A stretch of 64,000 bases of DNA, taken from assembly GCA_051453625.1 (NCBI GenBank), contig JBOZIK010000001.1:161362373-161426372 (forward strand), written 5' to 3'. Within the stretch, counting starts at the first letter, position 1; every line of letters starts with the position of its first letter. Shown here in pieces: positions 12,414-26,690 of the stretch. Made by a program: the position numbers and the translations under genes. The notes beneath the pieces are model-generated. The model saw only the letters and a program-made list of their open reading frames with translations. It searched no databases and was not told where the DNA came from. The stretch comes from Welwitschia mirabilis (lineage: Eukaryota; Gnetophyta; Gnetopsida; Welwitschiales).

Positions 12414-13989
12414 TGCAAGATCATTAAACTCAAAGATAAAGGATGAATGAGGTCTAGAAAAAATAAATTTGGCTAAAAAAATTAAACATGGTTTTCGAAC
12501 CTAAGTACATCCACAAATGGAGGGTAACTTTCTTTCAAACATTTTGATATTCTTAACCTATACAAATAGTGATTTTGGAGAATAAATAACATCACATACA
12601 ACTCTGAGATACTCCTCTTAAGGTAGCACTCTTTTTTCCTTTGGGATATACTTAACTTGCGAAAATAGTGGTTTTGGAGCACCATTAACCTTACATATAA
12701 CTTTAAGATTTTCCTTTCAAGGAAACACTCTCTTCCCCTTAGGGATATTTAATAGACTAGTAATATAAATATGCTCATAAATGCTTACATAAGCACACCC
12801 ATATAAGGGTTTCCTTGTAATATGGAAACCCTAGTAAGGGATCCTATGATTGAAAATAAGATATGGACTATAATGAATGTATTCAAATATCAGATAATCC
12901 TTTAAATTTAGTTTCAAAAAATAATGATAAAAAATGAAATAATAAGCCTAAAATAATATCTCTTTGATAAAATGCTTGAGATCTTCCTTGTTGTTATCAT
13001 TCATGAATCTCAAAGTTCAAAGTGATGTAGCTTCATGGGAGCTAAATCTAGAATTATGAATGATAGTCCCTTGCAAAAGATAGATTAAATGTTCATAATT
13101 AGTATTAAATACCCATGAAAAATTCATCTTCTTTTTATTCTTTCTTTATATCTTTTTGATGTCTTTCTAGATGTTACATTAGAGAAATAAAATCATTCAA
13201 AACATGTAACCTTTATACAATGAATAGAAACAGCTAAGTGTTAGGCACATAATGGCTATTTTATTTCTCATAAAGTTGTAGGATAGATTCTTTAAGATGA
13301 TAGAAATATCTCAAGTATATGTCTTTAGTCTTATAAACATCTCTTAGGTAGATGTCATAACATGAAAGATGTTTCTAGTAAAACTACCTAGTTTTTAATG
13401 TAACTCAGACTACAATTCCTATGACCCTTAGTGATCATGAATCCAAGATGTAAAACCTGATTACTTCCTTGAGATGTAGGTAATTTGTCAACATACAATT
13501 TGATCCTAATACCTCTTCTAGTTTAGTATAGACATCTTCAACTATGTAGATGTCTTCTAGTAATCAAATCAACATAGACATCTTTAATATGATAAATGTT
13601 TTTCACTTATGTTAGCTTATTGCTTTAGTATAGAAATCTTTATCAAGATAGATGTCTTTCTCTATGATTAAAATCTAGTTCAACATGGATTTCTTTAATT
13701 AGTAGATGTCTTTCCCATAGACATCTTTAAATGTAAAGATGTATTTTCTATAAACATCTTTAATTGTATAGATGTATTTTCCATAGACATCTTTAAATGT
13801 ACAGACATATTCAATTAGTTATAATTTGGATTTTATGAAATCTAAGCCAAATTTTTTTTGTATTATGAACTTTGAGGTCTGATTTGAATTGATGCTTTTG
13901 GAGATCTGGTTTTCTCTAATTTTACATGTCTATATAATAGAACAATATATTTGATAAGTAAAATCATCAAAACTAGATTTTTATCAACA
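12414..13989 (-). repeat. 5' LTR of copia-1
   Basis: The minus strand begins TGTTGATAAAAATC at 13989 and ends CA at 12414, next to the primer site. It aligns with 4466-6105 in order and spacing. It carries the same clustered AGATGTCT and AGACATCT motifs (13270-13830) and the same AACCTA.ACAAATAGTG block (12550-12720). Confidence 0.85.
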
Positions 13990-13994
13990 TTAAA
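13990..13994. repeat. Target-site duplication TTAAA (right, copia-1)
   Basis: This exact repeat of the five bases at 4461-4465 sits immediately outside the 5' LTR. Confidence 0.8.
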
Positions 13995-16900
13995 GAACTT
14001 AACCAAACTAAAATCCCTACTCAATACATAATATTTAATAAATTATTGGTTATTAAGATATAAATTAAAATTTAAAATGAAAGGAAATGTTTGCTTAAGA
14101 TTAACTAATAATCCTAGCTACTAATATGGGAACTAGTTAAATTTACCCAAGACTATGCATATATTTATGTTCTTTTACATTATCATTATTTTAAAAAGAA
14201 AACTTTATTTATTAAAATGTAGAAATATATCTTTCCTGTACTTTCAAGGGGTTTTGATAGATTCCTAATTCATAATAAAAGAGGTATATAAATTTGAAAA
14301 AATATTTGAATTTTACAAGAATCTACGGTATAAAGAAGACCAGCAAGTGCTCAAAATTATTATGGCTAGTACCACCATGTCTCATTTTCTTAAAAATATC
14401 TTCAAATAATTATGAACCTAAAAAGTAGAGAAAGGTTCATATCAGATATCAATAAAAAGAAAATTTAAAGCTAAGTTTACATTTATTAGGATGTACTACA
14501 GTTAATGGGAGAATATTCATTTAGAACCTAGACTATTTATTATATCCAGAATGGTGGAAAGAAATCTTATACCTATATTAAATAATCAAAAGGGATTAGT
14601 CTTGTTAGGATTATATATGTATAAAGATATAAAGAATTCCACTAGTTATAATAATGTAAATAATATTAATAAAGAAATTTTTTAAGAAGTGATAAGGCAT
14701 ATTTTCTCAAAAGGCATATTTTTTAAGAAGTAAAAACTAGTGGAATCATAGCATTAGGATTTCCTACAATTGTTACTATAATGTTCAATTATCAAGGAAT
14801 CAATTTAAAAATGAATAGCCTTAGATAAAAATCATTTGTCAATATTTGTTTAGTGTTAATAATCTAAGTATTCTCAAAAGGCATCAAGATCAAGTAGGGT
14901 CAAGCACTTATACTAGCATAGATTCAATTCTAGTCAAGATAGAAGAGGCATCCATAACTCAACTTTTCATAGAATAATTATTACAAACTTTATCCAAGAT
15001 TGAAACCTTTAGTAAGGCTTTGTAGGAGGCTAAATTAGATAGTTTATGTAGAGATTTAAACTCACTTAGAAATAAAATATAGCTTTCTTTATAGGAGAAG
15101 GAAGAGTATGAAATAATAAAAACTCAAAGTTCATGCCTGCATATTAAAAGTACATTTTTAAAGATGAAATTAGTGTAAGAAGGGGAAGATTGTAATAATG
15201 TAATAGGAAATAAAAGATAAGTCAATAGCTAATTCTTCTTTCTCTATTTACAAAGGAACTATAAAGTAATTACAAGAAGCATATAAAAGAATAGCTAAGT
15301 TAGAAGTAATTCAAGAAGATAAAACTACTCCAAAAAGTGGATTAAGAAAGAATCTAGAATTATTTTTCTTCTTATTACAGATATTACTAACATCAAAATA
15401 ATACGATGTAGACTATATAAAATATTAGCAAAAATTTATCACATTTATACATAATGAAGTATCATCGCCCTTAAATAAAGAATATTCAAATAGAATTTTT
15501 ATGGATTTATAAAGTATTAATAAAAAATATATGAAAATTCAAGCTAATGCAAAGGTTTACAAACAAAAACAGAGTGAGGCTTTAGCTTTAAATGATACTT
15601 ATCAAAGTATTATTAAAGCTAATAAAATATTAATTCAACATTTGCAAGAAGATAATATTCAGATGGGGGTAAAAATTAGCCACACTGATAGGTTACAAAA
15701 ATCCATGCAACCACTAGATAGTCTAGTCTTGCAGCCTATTCTATCAAAAGTAAAATAAGAAATTAAAAACATAGAAAGAATAGTTAGGAATATGGCTAAA
15801 ATTAGCTATTTTGAAAATCTTAATTAACTTAGATTATAGAAACTATATCTCAGTGAATGGAAAAAAGATTGAAGCTAAAATTAAAGGATCATATGAAATA
15901 ATAATTATCAGATTTGAAAAATAATATTAGAATACTTTGCCTAAAATTAACTCAGACCTTCATTAAGAACTTGAAAAAGGAAAATTTCAAATTATTAAAT
16001 AATATTAGAATGATAAAAGTTATATTGAATAGAATATTAGGTTCTTTTCCTCATGGAATTAGAATTACAAGAAATTTGGATTACTATCCATAGAAATTAT
16101 ATGATTTTATGAACAATTTTCAAGAGCAATTATAAAATGTAATATAAAACTCCTTCAAGGCTTGTTTTAAGATTATCAAGATTTTTAATAATTTCATAAA
16201 ACATTTGTAGAAATTAAAAATTAGCTTTAATGAGGAGATAAGAGACTTCTCTATTGAGTAAATAATAAACTGAATGAATATAATGGTCATCCATTTTAGT
16301 AAAATTATACAATAATGTAAGTTAGAATTGAATCTATTTGGGATCCTTCATAACATTTGCAATAACTTTGCCTACTCTAGGAAAGAATAGTCTCAAATAT
16401 GAATATAATAAGGGATGAATTTTCTAAAATTTTTACTAAATGTAAATTTGGAGATACTACAAAGGTCTACATAGTTTACTTTGGATAGACATTTGGGTAA
16501 GGGATACTCATTTCTTTTACTCACTCATCTTCTATTGAGCCTCAAGGTAGTCAATCAAAGGACCTCCCTATTTTAAAAAGAAAAAGAAAAAAAATCCATA
16601 GGGAAAGATTTGTGTAAAATAAAGAGGAAAAAGGAAAGCTATAAAAATTCAATAAGTTCCATCCCCTAAGGAAACTGAAGCATTAGATTTAAAATATCAA
16701 TCTCTATTAAAGAAGTAGAGAAAATTGTTGAAAGACCTTAAGTAGGATAGGAAATATATACAGTTCGTATTCTAAAAAATAATATTCCAAAAAGAAAAAA
16801 AGAAAATAGTTGTATTCTAAAAATTGTTAAGGGACTAACAAAAACTTGAGTATGAGGGAAACAGACGAGGCAAAAATTTATATATGTATTTCATAATTTG

Positions 16901-17300
16901 AGTAATTTGTTTTAAATTAATTAGTGCACTTTTTATGGATATTTTTTATTAATATTTTAGTTTGTAGTGTAATTAATATGAAGAGAACATTTACATATAC
17001 ATACATATTTCTACACATGTTAATATACCTTGACAAGGATAGAGTGATACTTGGCAAGGGAGTATAAGGAGAAGAAACTAAAAATTAGAAATAGGAATCA
17101 CCAATTTTATGAAACTATAAATAGAAAGTAAAAAAACGAATAAAAGATAAAAGAGTAAAAAGGATATGAGTCTTGAATATTTAATAGAAATGGAAAAGAT
17201 AACTAACAATAATAAGAGGAGGATTATAAACCAAATAGTAAGAGGAGGGAAGCTCTGAGCACATCCTAATAAGGAGTGTAGTGCTCCTTGTAATTCCAAG
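13995..17300. other. Unassigned AT-rich DNA with broken coding-like frames
   Basis: Plus-strand frames between about 14300 and 16850 have a protein-like composition rich in Lys, Glu, Ile, Asn and Leu, broken by many stops. The longest clean piece, 15531-15758 (75 codons), looks alpha-helical and possibly coiled-coil, with heptad-like spacing through its middle. A lysine-rich run follows at 16570-16640. I cannot match any of it to a family with confidence. It could be an old gag or capsid-like relic of a retroelement. No LTR, primer site or polymerase motif was found next to it. Confidence 0.35.
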
Positions 17301-19532
17301 TGTTATCTTAAAAAGGAAGCATTTTCTTTGGTACTTTCTAAAATTATGACCTTACTTGAATTTGAAAAATAAAAATTTATTTTTATGCTATTATAATACT
17401 ACTTTATTTGGAAAAGTAAAGTTTTTATATTTTTACTCCTATGTCTTTAGCTGAAAGATATTATGATATTATAATGCCTAGAAATAAGTATTATTAATCA
17501 TTACTATAAGATGTTTTCTATNNNNNNNNNNGTGTACATTAAGGTAGTTAAATAAGATTCCATTGCACAACAAATTAATTACATATTCTATAGGAGTAAG
17601 TTCTCAATTTAAAATATCTAAGAAATTTTTTAAGAGGTAACTACTAGGATAACATTTATAGTTAAAGAAAATATGGCAATTATATAGTAATAAATTAGTA
17701 AGATTCAATCAAACCTTAAATCCATATAAGGGGGAAAATTGTCATAGTTCATCTTAAGCTCATCATTTATTGGAGAAGATATTCTAAATTATTGATATGC
17801 ATGATGAAAGATACTTCTATTTTAACATTAATTTCTCTTATATACTATTTTCTTTACTCTTTTATTCTTTTATAGTTAGATAAGAGAACTCTAATTTTTA
17901 TATGTAAATGTACATCCTCATTTTTTTTTCTTTATTTAATGGTTATTGGTGTTACATAATTCTATGCATTTCTTTCACTATTGTTTATGCTACTAGTTTC
18001 ATTGTCATTTCTTTTAGTTCCATTTGATATTCATTTATTTTAGGATTCAGATTTTAAAATGTTAGGATTTTACAATGTAGAAATATGATTTAATGAAAAT
18101 ATTTTTAAACTATAAAAAATTCCTTGAAAAAATTCTTCCTTAATGTCGTCCATGTTTATTATAATGAGATCTATAAATCCCTAGTATAGTTGGGTCCTTT
18201 TGAATGGACTTGGTAGATGTTTTCTTCCCATTAATGTGAATTTGGTATTGGTTTCTTTTCAATATTCATTTTCTACACCAAAGATGCTATAAATGTTAGA
18301 GTAATAGAATCAATATTAATCTACTAATCTGGATTGGAGGCTATTTTTCAAAAGCTTACTCATTACATGGATATCTTGGATTAATGCCTATGTGAGCTAG
18401 ATATGACTAATCCTAACTCTTCCTTTAGAGTATTATGAATGTCAAATCAATAATATTAATGATCTTCTAAAAGTAGTTATGATAGTCTCCATTCTTTCCA
18501 ATGTCTTCATTACCAAGGTTCCACACAGTGTATGATATTAATCCAAAGAAAGAATATGAAAAAAGGCTATGAATATCCTTATCATCAATGATTTTTAGAG
18601 TTCTAGAAGTTAAAATTAAAGGAGGAATTAGACATAGATGCGTAACACATGAATCAACATCCACATAGAAAGTGTTGAATGTGTAGCATAACAACTAGTG
18701 TTGTGTATGTCTCATGTCCCGGTGACATCTTGTGCAACAAAGGTAGATTGATGAAATGTGATAATGTACTTCAAAGAAAATTACAAAATGAAAAAAAAAT
18801 GTATTTCTCATTCAATTTACTTAATATTTTAATTTTTTATTTAAGTTTATGTATCTATATTTATAATTAAATTATATAACTAAAAAATTATAACATTAAT
18901 AAATAATGACCATCATATAATAAAACAATAATATAAAATTTTATGAGGCTTTAAATGTATTTTTCTGTTTTACTAAAATACTTTATAAAGAATCAAACTT
19001 ATAAACATGAAGTCAAGGAAGCCCTACACTATTATTAAGATGTCTTATAGTTATGAGTTCAATTCTTAAAAAAGTATTCAGTAAAAAATTGATAACATAA
19101 ATATTAAAAAATCCTAATATATAATTGTTTATCATATTATGTGATAGGTTATTACTATTAATGTTAATAATAATGTTGTATGATTAAAAAATATATTATG
19201 AATTGTTAAAATTATTAGTATATTTATAATAAAAATAATAATAAGAGAGTACATAATAATAAGAATAGTAGAAAATTCTTTTAAAATACTCTATAAAGAT
19301 AATATAATATAATATTTGATAAATAAAATAATATGTCATAATATAAAATATAACTCAACATAATCAATAACCTTTCACAATGATATCATAAATGAAAAAA
19401 CATAAATAAAATGGTAATAACATCATAATATTAATAAGTCTATAAATGTTTCTAATTTTTAATTTGAATTATACCATTTTTGTTTTTATTTGATATCTTA
19501 AGAATCTTTGTTTTGATATTAGATTTATTTTT
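17301..19532. other. AT-rich DNA with no assignable feature
   Basis: The stretch is extremely AT-rich, with ATA/TAT runs (18880-19400) and a 10-base gap at 17522. No protein family is seen on either strand. The short open frames at 18467-18694 (minus) and 18679-18870 (plus) have no recognisable motif. Confidence 0.5.
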
Positions 19533-19692
19533 NNNNNNNNNNNNNNNNNNNNNNNNNNNNNNNNNNNNNNNNNNNNNNNNNNNNNNNNNNNNNNNNNNNN
19601 NNNNNNNNNNNNNNNNNNNNNNNNNNNNNNNNNNNNNNNNNNNNNNNNNNNNNNNNNNNNNNNNNNNNNNNNNNNNNNNNNNNNNNNNNNNN

Positions 19693-19703
19693 GAGAGCGA
19701 GAG

Positions 19704-19764
<61 letters not shown>
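19693..19764. repeat. (GA)n microsatellite beside a gap
   Basis: A run of GA dinucleotides with a few GC interruptions at its start begins directly at the end of an N gap of 160 bases. The gap is probably caused by the simple repeat itself. The frames through it encode only Arg-Glu or Ser-Leu repeats and the gap, so they are not genes. Confidence 0.95.
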
Positions 19765-19767
<3 letters not shown>

Positions 19768-22700
19768 GAAATCAAAAATAAAGAAAAAGGCCTCTTGTTT
19801 AACTCATAACATAAGGATGGTTTAATCAAGGAATAGGGTATAAGATATTTGTTGCAATCTTTAACAAGCTTAGCTTGATTGCCCAGTGGTCAAACCATTA
19901 AGCTAGATTATTCTCCATGTTGCATGATTATTATATGTAAATAAAAAAATATTCCTAAAGTTTATGCATTAAAAAAAATGTTTAATCATTAAGAAGATAG
20001 TCTGTAACATTCTCATAACTTTTTTAAAAAATTACAAACCTTATTAAATGTCAGTAATGGCTTAAAAACGAAAACATATTATTTTAATTACTTATTTTAT
20101 TAATATAATGATTTATTTTCTATTATCATATAACATTATTCTTTCATTAATATAAGGTTAAAGAGTAAATTTTGTAGGTGTTTATGACTGCTTATGTAAC
20201 GGACATACCACTTTCTTAGCATTGATTCATAAATTGATTAACTAAAATATTATGTTTTTAAATTCATGAAAAGCATTTAATAACACTTATTTTTTAAAAA
20301 AATAGTAGTGAAAATATCATAAAAATGCTTTAGATTATGCAACAACCTCTAATATCTAACTACATAGTGATAAACATCTGCACTACACATCATGATGATC
20401 TTTGATACTCATTAAATTGGATTTCATATAGCTTAGATTGTATAATAAAAAAGTAAGATATAAGATTTATAGTTTGATTGAGATGACCTATTTAAAGATG
20501 TATACAATAAGAGTGTACTTGTACTATGAATGCATTTTTAATGGATGACTTAAAAGCTAAGATAGAGGTAATAATATTTAATGTTTAACTCTTACATATG
20601 TTGATACTAATCAATTTCATATTATATCTAACATATTACTACTTTAATTGTTAACATCCCATGAATGTCATTGGTTATCATATTTTTGTGTGTACTTGGC
20701 ATGCATCATGCTTTTGGTGGAAAAATGCATATGATAGAGTTAAAAACAAAGATGTTAGAAAATCCACGTATATAAGATTATAAATAATGATGCATCATTA
20801 TCAAAGTGAGACTTAAATTCTCTAAGATTTTCCTTTTTTATAGAGGAAATTCTATGGTAAGGCTATATTTTTAACATACCTTGATGAACATTAGATTGAA
20901 ATAATAAAAAATATATGTTATTCATGTTTCAATTATTTTTACATATGTTTATATTGAATGTTCATCAATTTACTTGAATTTGTTGATTTATCTTTGATTT
21001 GTCATAAAAAATGTACTATGATGATTCACATGCATAACAATATATAAATAATATCATAGAGTCTTATAATGACTTTGTTTTAAAAAAAATTAAGTAAGAG
21101 GAAACATGTATTCTCTAAATGTATTGATTTATTTCTTTGGTGTTTGTACTACACATAGATATATTATTGAAATCAAGCAAGGTTAAAGAATGCATATTTC
21201 ATTTTAACATACTCAAAAGATGAGAATAATATGTCATGGAAAGGATGATCACAAATTTAATGATATACCCAAAGATTCATATTATGTTAAAAGTCAAAAA
21301 CCTATTAAAAAGAATATGAATCATTATGTTACACATATTTATTAATGTTTGATTATATGTGATTGTAAGTGATTATTTATAGTTCATTTTTGTAATCTTT
21401 CCATGAAAGTTTTAATACTATGTAGGGGATTTAACATTGCAAAGAGGTTTATCTTGTATTAAAGTAAAATTTACTCATTTTATAGTAATTTCTATAGTAC
21501 TTTATATTTTACTATTGATATCTTCAAACCTAGTAAGGAACATGTGGATTATGCTAGAATAAATATTGATGATGATGTCATTAATTTGGATTATGATCAT
21601 GATGTCATTTACTTAAATGATGATGATAGTCTTGATTCATAAAATGCTTAAATAAGTAAAATTCAAAGTATTTAGTCAAGGATGAGAGATGAACTTAAGA
21701 ATTTCATACCACATTTTTCATTTGATTTGTATCAAATGATAGAGATTAAGAGAAATATTAATGAGTTAATCTTCTCTTTTTTTTTATTATCTTTCAAAGT
21801 GATTAAAAGTGTCATCCTTAGTAATAAAAGATTACCTAGACCAATTAGTCCACTTAAATGAATGTAAAAAATTAGATAGTATAGTAGAAAGATTTTTTTT
21901 CATTTAGATGATTCTTTTTAAAAACATCTAAACTAATATAATCTAATTTAAAAACTCATAATGTTTTATCATCTATTAAAGAACATAATATATTATGAAT
22001 TATTGTTTTCATTAGCCCTTTTACATATTATTTTATGCTAAAGATTTTCTAAATGTCACTTTTAAAATGAGAAGATAGTCAACTTTCTTTCTTTTTTTTT
22101 TTTTTTTGCATTGTAACTATTTTTCTAGGCTAGAATATATTTAAAAGTTAATTTTTTAATTTGAAAATATTAAAGAATGATGAATTTTTTTATGTGATAG
22201 TTATATTTTTGAAGTGCATTATGTAAGAAAGCTATCTAACAACTAAAAAAATCATTTTTTTCCTTAAATTTTAAAGTATAAATTTAGCATGTTATTATGT
22301 TCATGATTTTTATTGCATTCTAAATCTATTTTATAAAATGTAATTAACATAGATACTATGCATTAGTGGTAGTGTTGTTTATGTGAAAATTTTGATTTAT
22401 GACTATTTTATCTTAATCAGTATTCTTTTAGACTTTGTATCAATTGATCAATACTATTTACCAACACAAAGTGCTATCTATGCTACAAAGTTACACTAAG
22501 ATTATCTTTTTCTAAATATTATTATTAACTGCATTTAAAGAGTAGGTTTTAAAAATTTGTGTAAATTATGCACATGACTGTTGATTATCGTTTTACATTT
22601 GATTAATGTATGAATTTAAATAAACCTACTACAACATAATTTAAAAGGAATTTTGTATGTTTTTTATGCATTCTAGAAAATTACATATTTTTATTAATCT

Positions 22701-23008
22701 ATGTTGTTACTATTATTTTGTTGAATACCTCAAGGGTATAAGCCTTGCGAGCTACCAGGCTACTCTACTCTACAAATTTCTTTATTTTACTTTTTTTAAA
22801 AAAAGTAAAATAAATAAAAAAGAAAATCCCTATAATATATGATATAATGTAAACCATGGAGGTTTATTAACTAGATTTGATTATACTAGGTAATAAATAA
22901 GCCTATTTCAAAAATAGCCAAATTGGTATCCAACTCTAAAAAGTTAGGAGGGAACTAATGAATAGGAGATGTTTTGTCTATTTCTACAAGATCTAAATTA
23001 TCAATAGG
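19765..23008. other. AT-rich DNA with no assignable feature
   Basis: No recognisable gene is seen. Near 21530-21640 one plus-strand frame encodes an acidic stretch (repeated Asp with Tyr, His and Val), arising from repeated GATGATGATG and CATGATGTCATT units, and it stops soon after. Poly-T and poly-A runs occur at 21777-21786 and 22090-22107. Short self-complementary runs near 22780-22810 (CTTTTTTTAAAAAAAG) could fold into a hairpin. Confidence 0.4.
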
Positions 23009-23655
23009 NNNNNNNNNNNNNNNNNNNNNNNNNNNNNNNNNNNNNNNNNNNNNNNNNNNNNNNNNNNNNNNNNNNNNNNNNNNNNNNNNNNNNNNNNNNN
23101 NNNNNNNNNNNNNNNNNNNNNNNNNNNNNNNNNNNNNNNNNNNNNNNNNNNNNNNNNNNNNNNNNNNNNNNNNNNNNNNNNNNNNNNNNNNNNNNNNNNN
23201 NNNNNNNNNNNNNNNNNNNNNNNNNNNNNNNNNNNNNNNNNNNNNNNNNNNNNNNNNNNNNNNNNNNNNNNNNNNNNNNNNNNNNNNNNNNNNNNNNNNN
23301 NNNNNNNNNNNNNNNNNNNNNNNNNNNNNNNNNNNNNNNNNNNNNNNNNNNNNNNNNNNNNNNNNNNNNNNNNNNNNNNNNNNNNNNNNNNNNNNNNNNN
23401 NNNNNNNNNNNNNNNNNNNNNNNNNNNNNNNNNNNNNNNNNNNNNNNNNNNNNNNNNNNNNNNNNNNNNNNNNNNNNNNNNNNNNNNNNNNNNNNNNNNN
23501 NNNNNNNNNNNNNNNNNNNNNNNNNNNNNNNNNNNNNNNNNNNNNNNNNNNNNNNNNNNNNNNNNNNNNNNNNNNNNNNNNNNNNNNNNNNNNNNNNNNN
23601 NNNNNNNNNNNNNNNNNNNNNNNNNNNNNNNNNNNNNNNNNNNNNNNNNNNNNNN

Positions 23656-26600
23656 CGTATGAGGTAGAAAACTCTCAAGTATAATTATAAGAAAAGGAAA
23701 ATCGTTTTTTACCTATCTCAACCAAGGAGAACATGCTATTCAACAAGAGATCCTAAAACTATGAAATTTTGGTTTGATCAAGTTAACGAATACTAGAAAC
23801 AAGATATAATACTTGCTCTAGCTAATTACATCAAAGTATAAAAGTGGTTAAATATTACAGGACATTTTAATTGAATTAGAAAAAAAAAGAATCAATCTAG
23901 GTTAAAATAAATAGTTTTCATAAGAAGTCTACATTTGTTGTATTAAACATAATATTTTTTAGAGTTGAGTAGAGGTTGGTGTCATCTGATCTAAACTTTC
24001 TTAGTAATCTAATATTTTCTTTAGAGGGTATTAGATGTAATGTTCAACCCATATTTTTGGAATCCATGAATAAATAAAAGGTAATTTTCTCAGTGGAATA
24101 GCAGATAAGATATAATATATGTATCTACTCTAGTTAACAGTTAACAAAACTTTTATTTTATTTGAATAGTCCTTTGAGCACCTCTTGTACTATCTTATAA
24201 TAAAAAGGGAATATTTTTTTAGAATAACTTTTTTCTTGAATTACTCTAATTATAAATTTAAAAATAAATAAAGATTTATATTGAGATGTATTTCTAAAAA
24301 GTTCACTAAATCCTATTAGAAGGTTTATTCTCTCTTTTTTTTTTTTTGTCTTGAATGAGGAGAACTCTATGATCATACATAAACCAGATTCAGGAGTGAA
24401 GATTATGGTAGAGAGGGATCCTATAAAAATGTCTTTTGAAAATTGGGCCAATCCTGAACATATTTTATTACATACTAGAATCTTTTTGATATCTTGATAT
24501 ATCATTCTTTCAAATTAATGGATTAATATGAGCTTATCATTTGGTTATGCACTATTTCATTATGTAATTAGAAATGTTACCTAAATAAAAGAGAAAATAA
24601 ATAGTAAGATGTAGCTAGATATGAAATTCATATTTCATATTTTTGTTTTATTTTCATTTAAAATATTTACCTCTGATCATAAAGGTATCTCAAATTTATA
24701 GGATGTTCACTTTAGGTTTTGAATAAGACTAGTGAAAAAAAAACTTCTATGATTCAAAAATAGAAGAGGAATATCAAGATAATTTACTCCATTTTATCTT
24801 GTTATATTAGGTATTATTTTTACCTCTATGGATAACAATTATTATATAAAAATGTTCTTACTGATAAGTCTTATTTAAAAATGTTTGTACTATGATTAAA
24901 ATTAACATGGATAATAATTAATCCTTTGTAACAAATTTATTCTTCTAAAAAAATAGTATGATTTATCCTAATTTACCATGCTTCAATAGAGAGATGTTTT
25001 TTTCTTTAACTAATATTATGTTCTCCATAGTAATATTCTTTTTATTAGCATTTTCTTGTACTTTAGTGATGTTCTTTTATGGTAAGTAAGGGATAACCAC
25101 AAAATCTTACATTTAAAATCTTTTTAGCTAGGGATAAAAGCTTCATGTATTCTTGAACTTTTAAGAAAGAAAATTTTAGTGGCACATATGATAATTTCAA
25201 ATTTTATTTATCTTCAATAGCCACATTTCATCAATTTTTTACATCTTACATTCTTTAAATTTATGATTAACATGCAAATTTAATTTTATACTACTTGAAA
25301 GGCATTTATAATTCTATAAGATCATTTGAAAATGATAAGAAATAGGCTTATTAATCCTATTCATAAAGGATGGTTTACTCTAATTTACATGATCATGGTT
25401 AATTAGTAAATATTTTATAAATATGATTTATTTTTATACCGTTTTAAGGATGTTTTTAATTGATACATGGATAAGTAATTTCCATTTGCATTCACATCCA
25501 TTACATTGCAACATTTTGCAATAAATAATATTTACTTTGATTTATTCTTATACTAAATGAGGCTTCTTATTTCACTTATAAAAAATCTTGTTTAATGAAA
25601 ATTCTACAAGTGAGGTTGATCTTTACATTAATTTGAATATTATTTTTCTTCAATTTGTTAGAAGACTATAGGAATAGATTAGAAATTAAGGTTGTAAAAA
25701 TTTTATTACTTTTTAATTAATATTAATAATGGTATTTGTAATGTTGATATCAATTCTAAATAAAAATGTCATATTTTCATTTATAATTAGTGCCAACATT
25801 ATAAATGCCGTTAATGGCCCTTTTAGATAATAATTATTTCTTTTCATCTTTGTAGCCTTATATTATTGCTTAAACAAATGATCTAGTAAATAAAATAAAG
25901 GCAAGCATAATTAGGGCATGATTTCTAATAATTACCTCTTTTAAGGGTCATACACTATTATTGATATCAGTTGATTAAGGAAAAGAAGCCATTATTTATT
26001 AAAAAAGAATATGTGAACCCAAAGTTTTTTGCATGAATATTTGGAATGTTACCTTTTAATATTCACTTGAAGGGAAGTTTACCAAAATGACATTAAGTGA
26101 ACAATATATAAGGACTTGAATTCTTCATTATTTAACCCATTGAAGACACTTGTACAAGTGCAGAAGCAAAAGATGATGCTTAATCACCTCCATGTAATTA
26201 CAAAATAGGGAAGGAATGCATTATTGTTGGCTCTAATACTACCATGCATATTGTGCATCACCCTTTATTTATAGTAATTCCATTTATTTTATGCAATTAC
26301 TGTGTGATATACATGTGAGTCTTATTTTAAATTAGAATGGTAGATTTATTCTTTTAGATGAAAGTGATAATAATGTATATTTTATTATTAGTTTTAGTAA
26401 TGAAAAAAATTAACAAGGTATTATTTTTAATTAAAAATAATAATATTATTAATTAATAAATTATGTATAATTAATTAAAAAAGGTCATATTTGATTAATT
26501 GATATTAAATTTGACCAAAAATTATCAAAAGTGATAAAAATTCATCAATTTGGTGTAGTAATAATAAGTGGAATATAGGGAAATTTTTAGGAAAGACGAT

Positions 26601-26690
26601 TATAGAAATCATATAAAAATGAGAAAATTTATTTTTTTACATGAGAATGATAATAAAAGGGATATTGGTTTGGTGGTATTAGTTTGATAG
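23656..26690. other. AT-rich DNA with no assignable feature
   Basis: This stretch follows a gap of 647 Ns. The open frame at 24158-24505 (minus, 115 codons) is the longest clean one here but has no family signature, carries a poly-Lys run from a T-rich tract, and lacks a convincing context. Nothing else is recognised. Confidence 0.4.

Larger units (their letters stand above)
4466..13989 (-). mobile_element. Full-length decayed Ty1/copia retrotransposon (copia-1)
   Basis: The element is about 9.5 kb, on the minus strand, and bounded by two LTRs of roughly 1.6 kb and a TTAAA duplication. Reading down from the 5' LTR (12414-13989) it has an initiator-Met-tRNA-type primer site (12393-12412), gag starting at 12362, a CCHC remnant, protease, integrase, the RNase H tail ending near 8880, a long 3' internal region, a polypurine tract (about 6106-6120) and the 3' LTR (4466-6105). 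The order protease-integrase-RNase H is diagnostic of copia. Most of the reverse transcriptase and the first part of RNase H are missing. Stops are frequent, so the element is dead. The extra 3' region suggests the lineage of long plant copia elements that carry an additional ORF after pol. Confidence 0.9.

Noticed and set aside
14300-16850. Possible endogenous pararetrovirus (movement or coat protein relic)
   Set aside because: Coiled-coil and basic stretches are suggestive, but no diagnostic motif, zinc knuckle or polymerase could be identified.
19452-19829. Frames encoding Ser-Leu or Arg-Glu repeats
   Set aside because: They are translations of a (GA)n microsatellite plus an N gap.
19865-19925. 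tRNA- or SINE-like stretch containing GCCCAGTGGTCAAACCA
   Set aside because: The box-B-like string is present, but no matching box A, cloverleaf or poly-A tail could be made out.
22974-23684. Open frames of over 220 codons
   Set aside because: They consist of the N gap 23009-23655 with a few real codons at the edges.
24158-24505. Minus-strand ORF of 115 codons
   Set aside because: No family motif, low-complexity Lys run, AT-rich composition and no context; it fits a chance frame.
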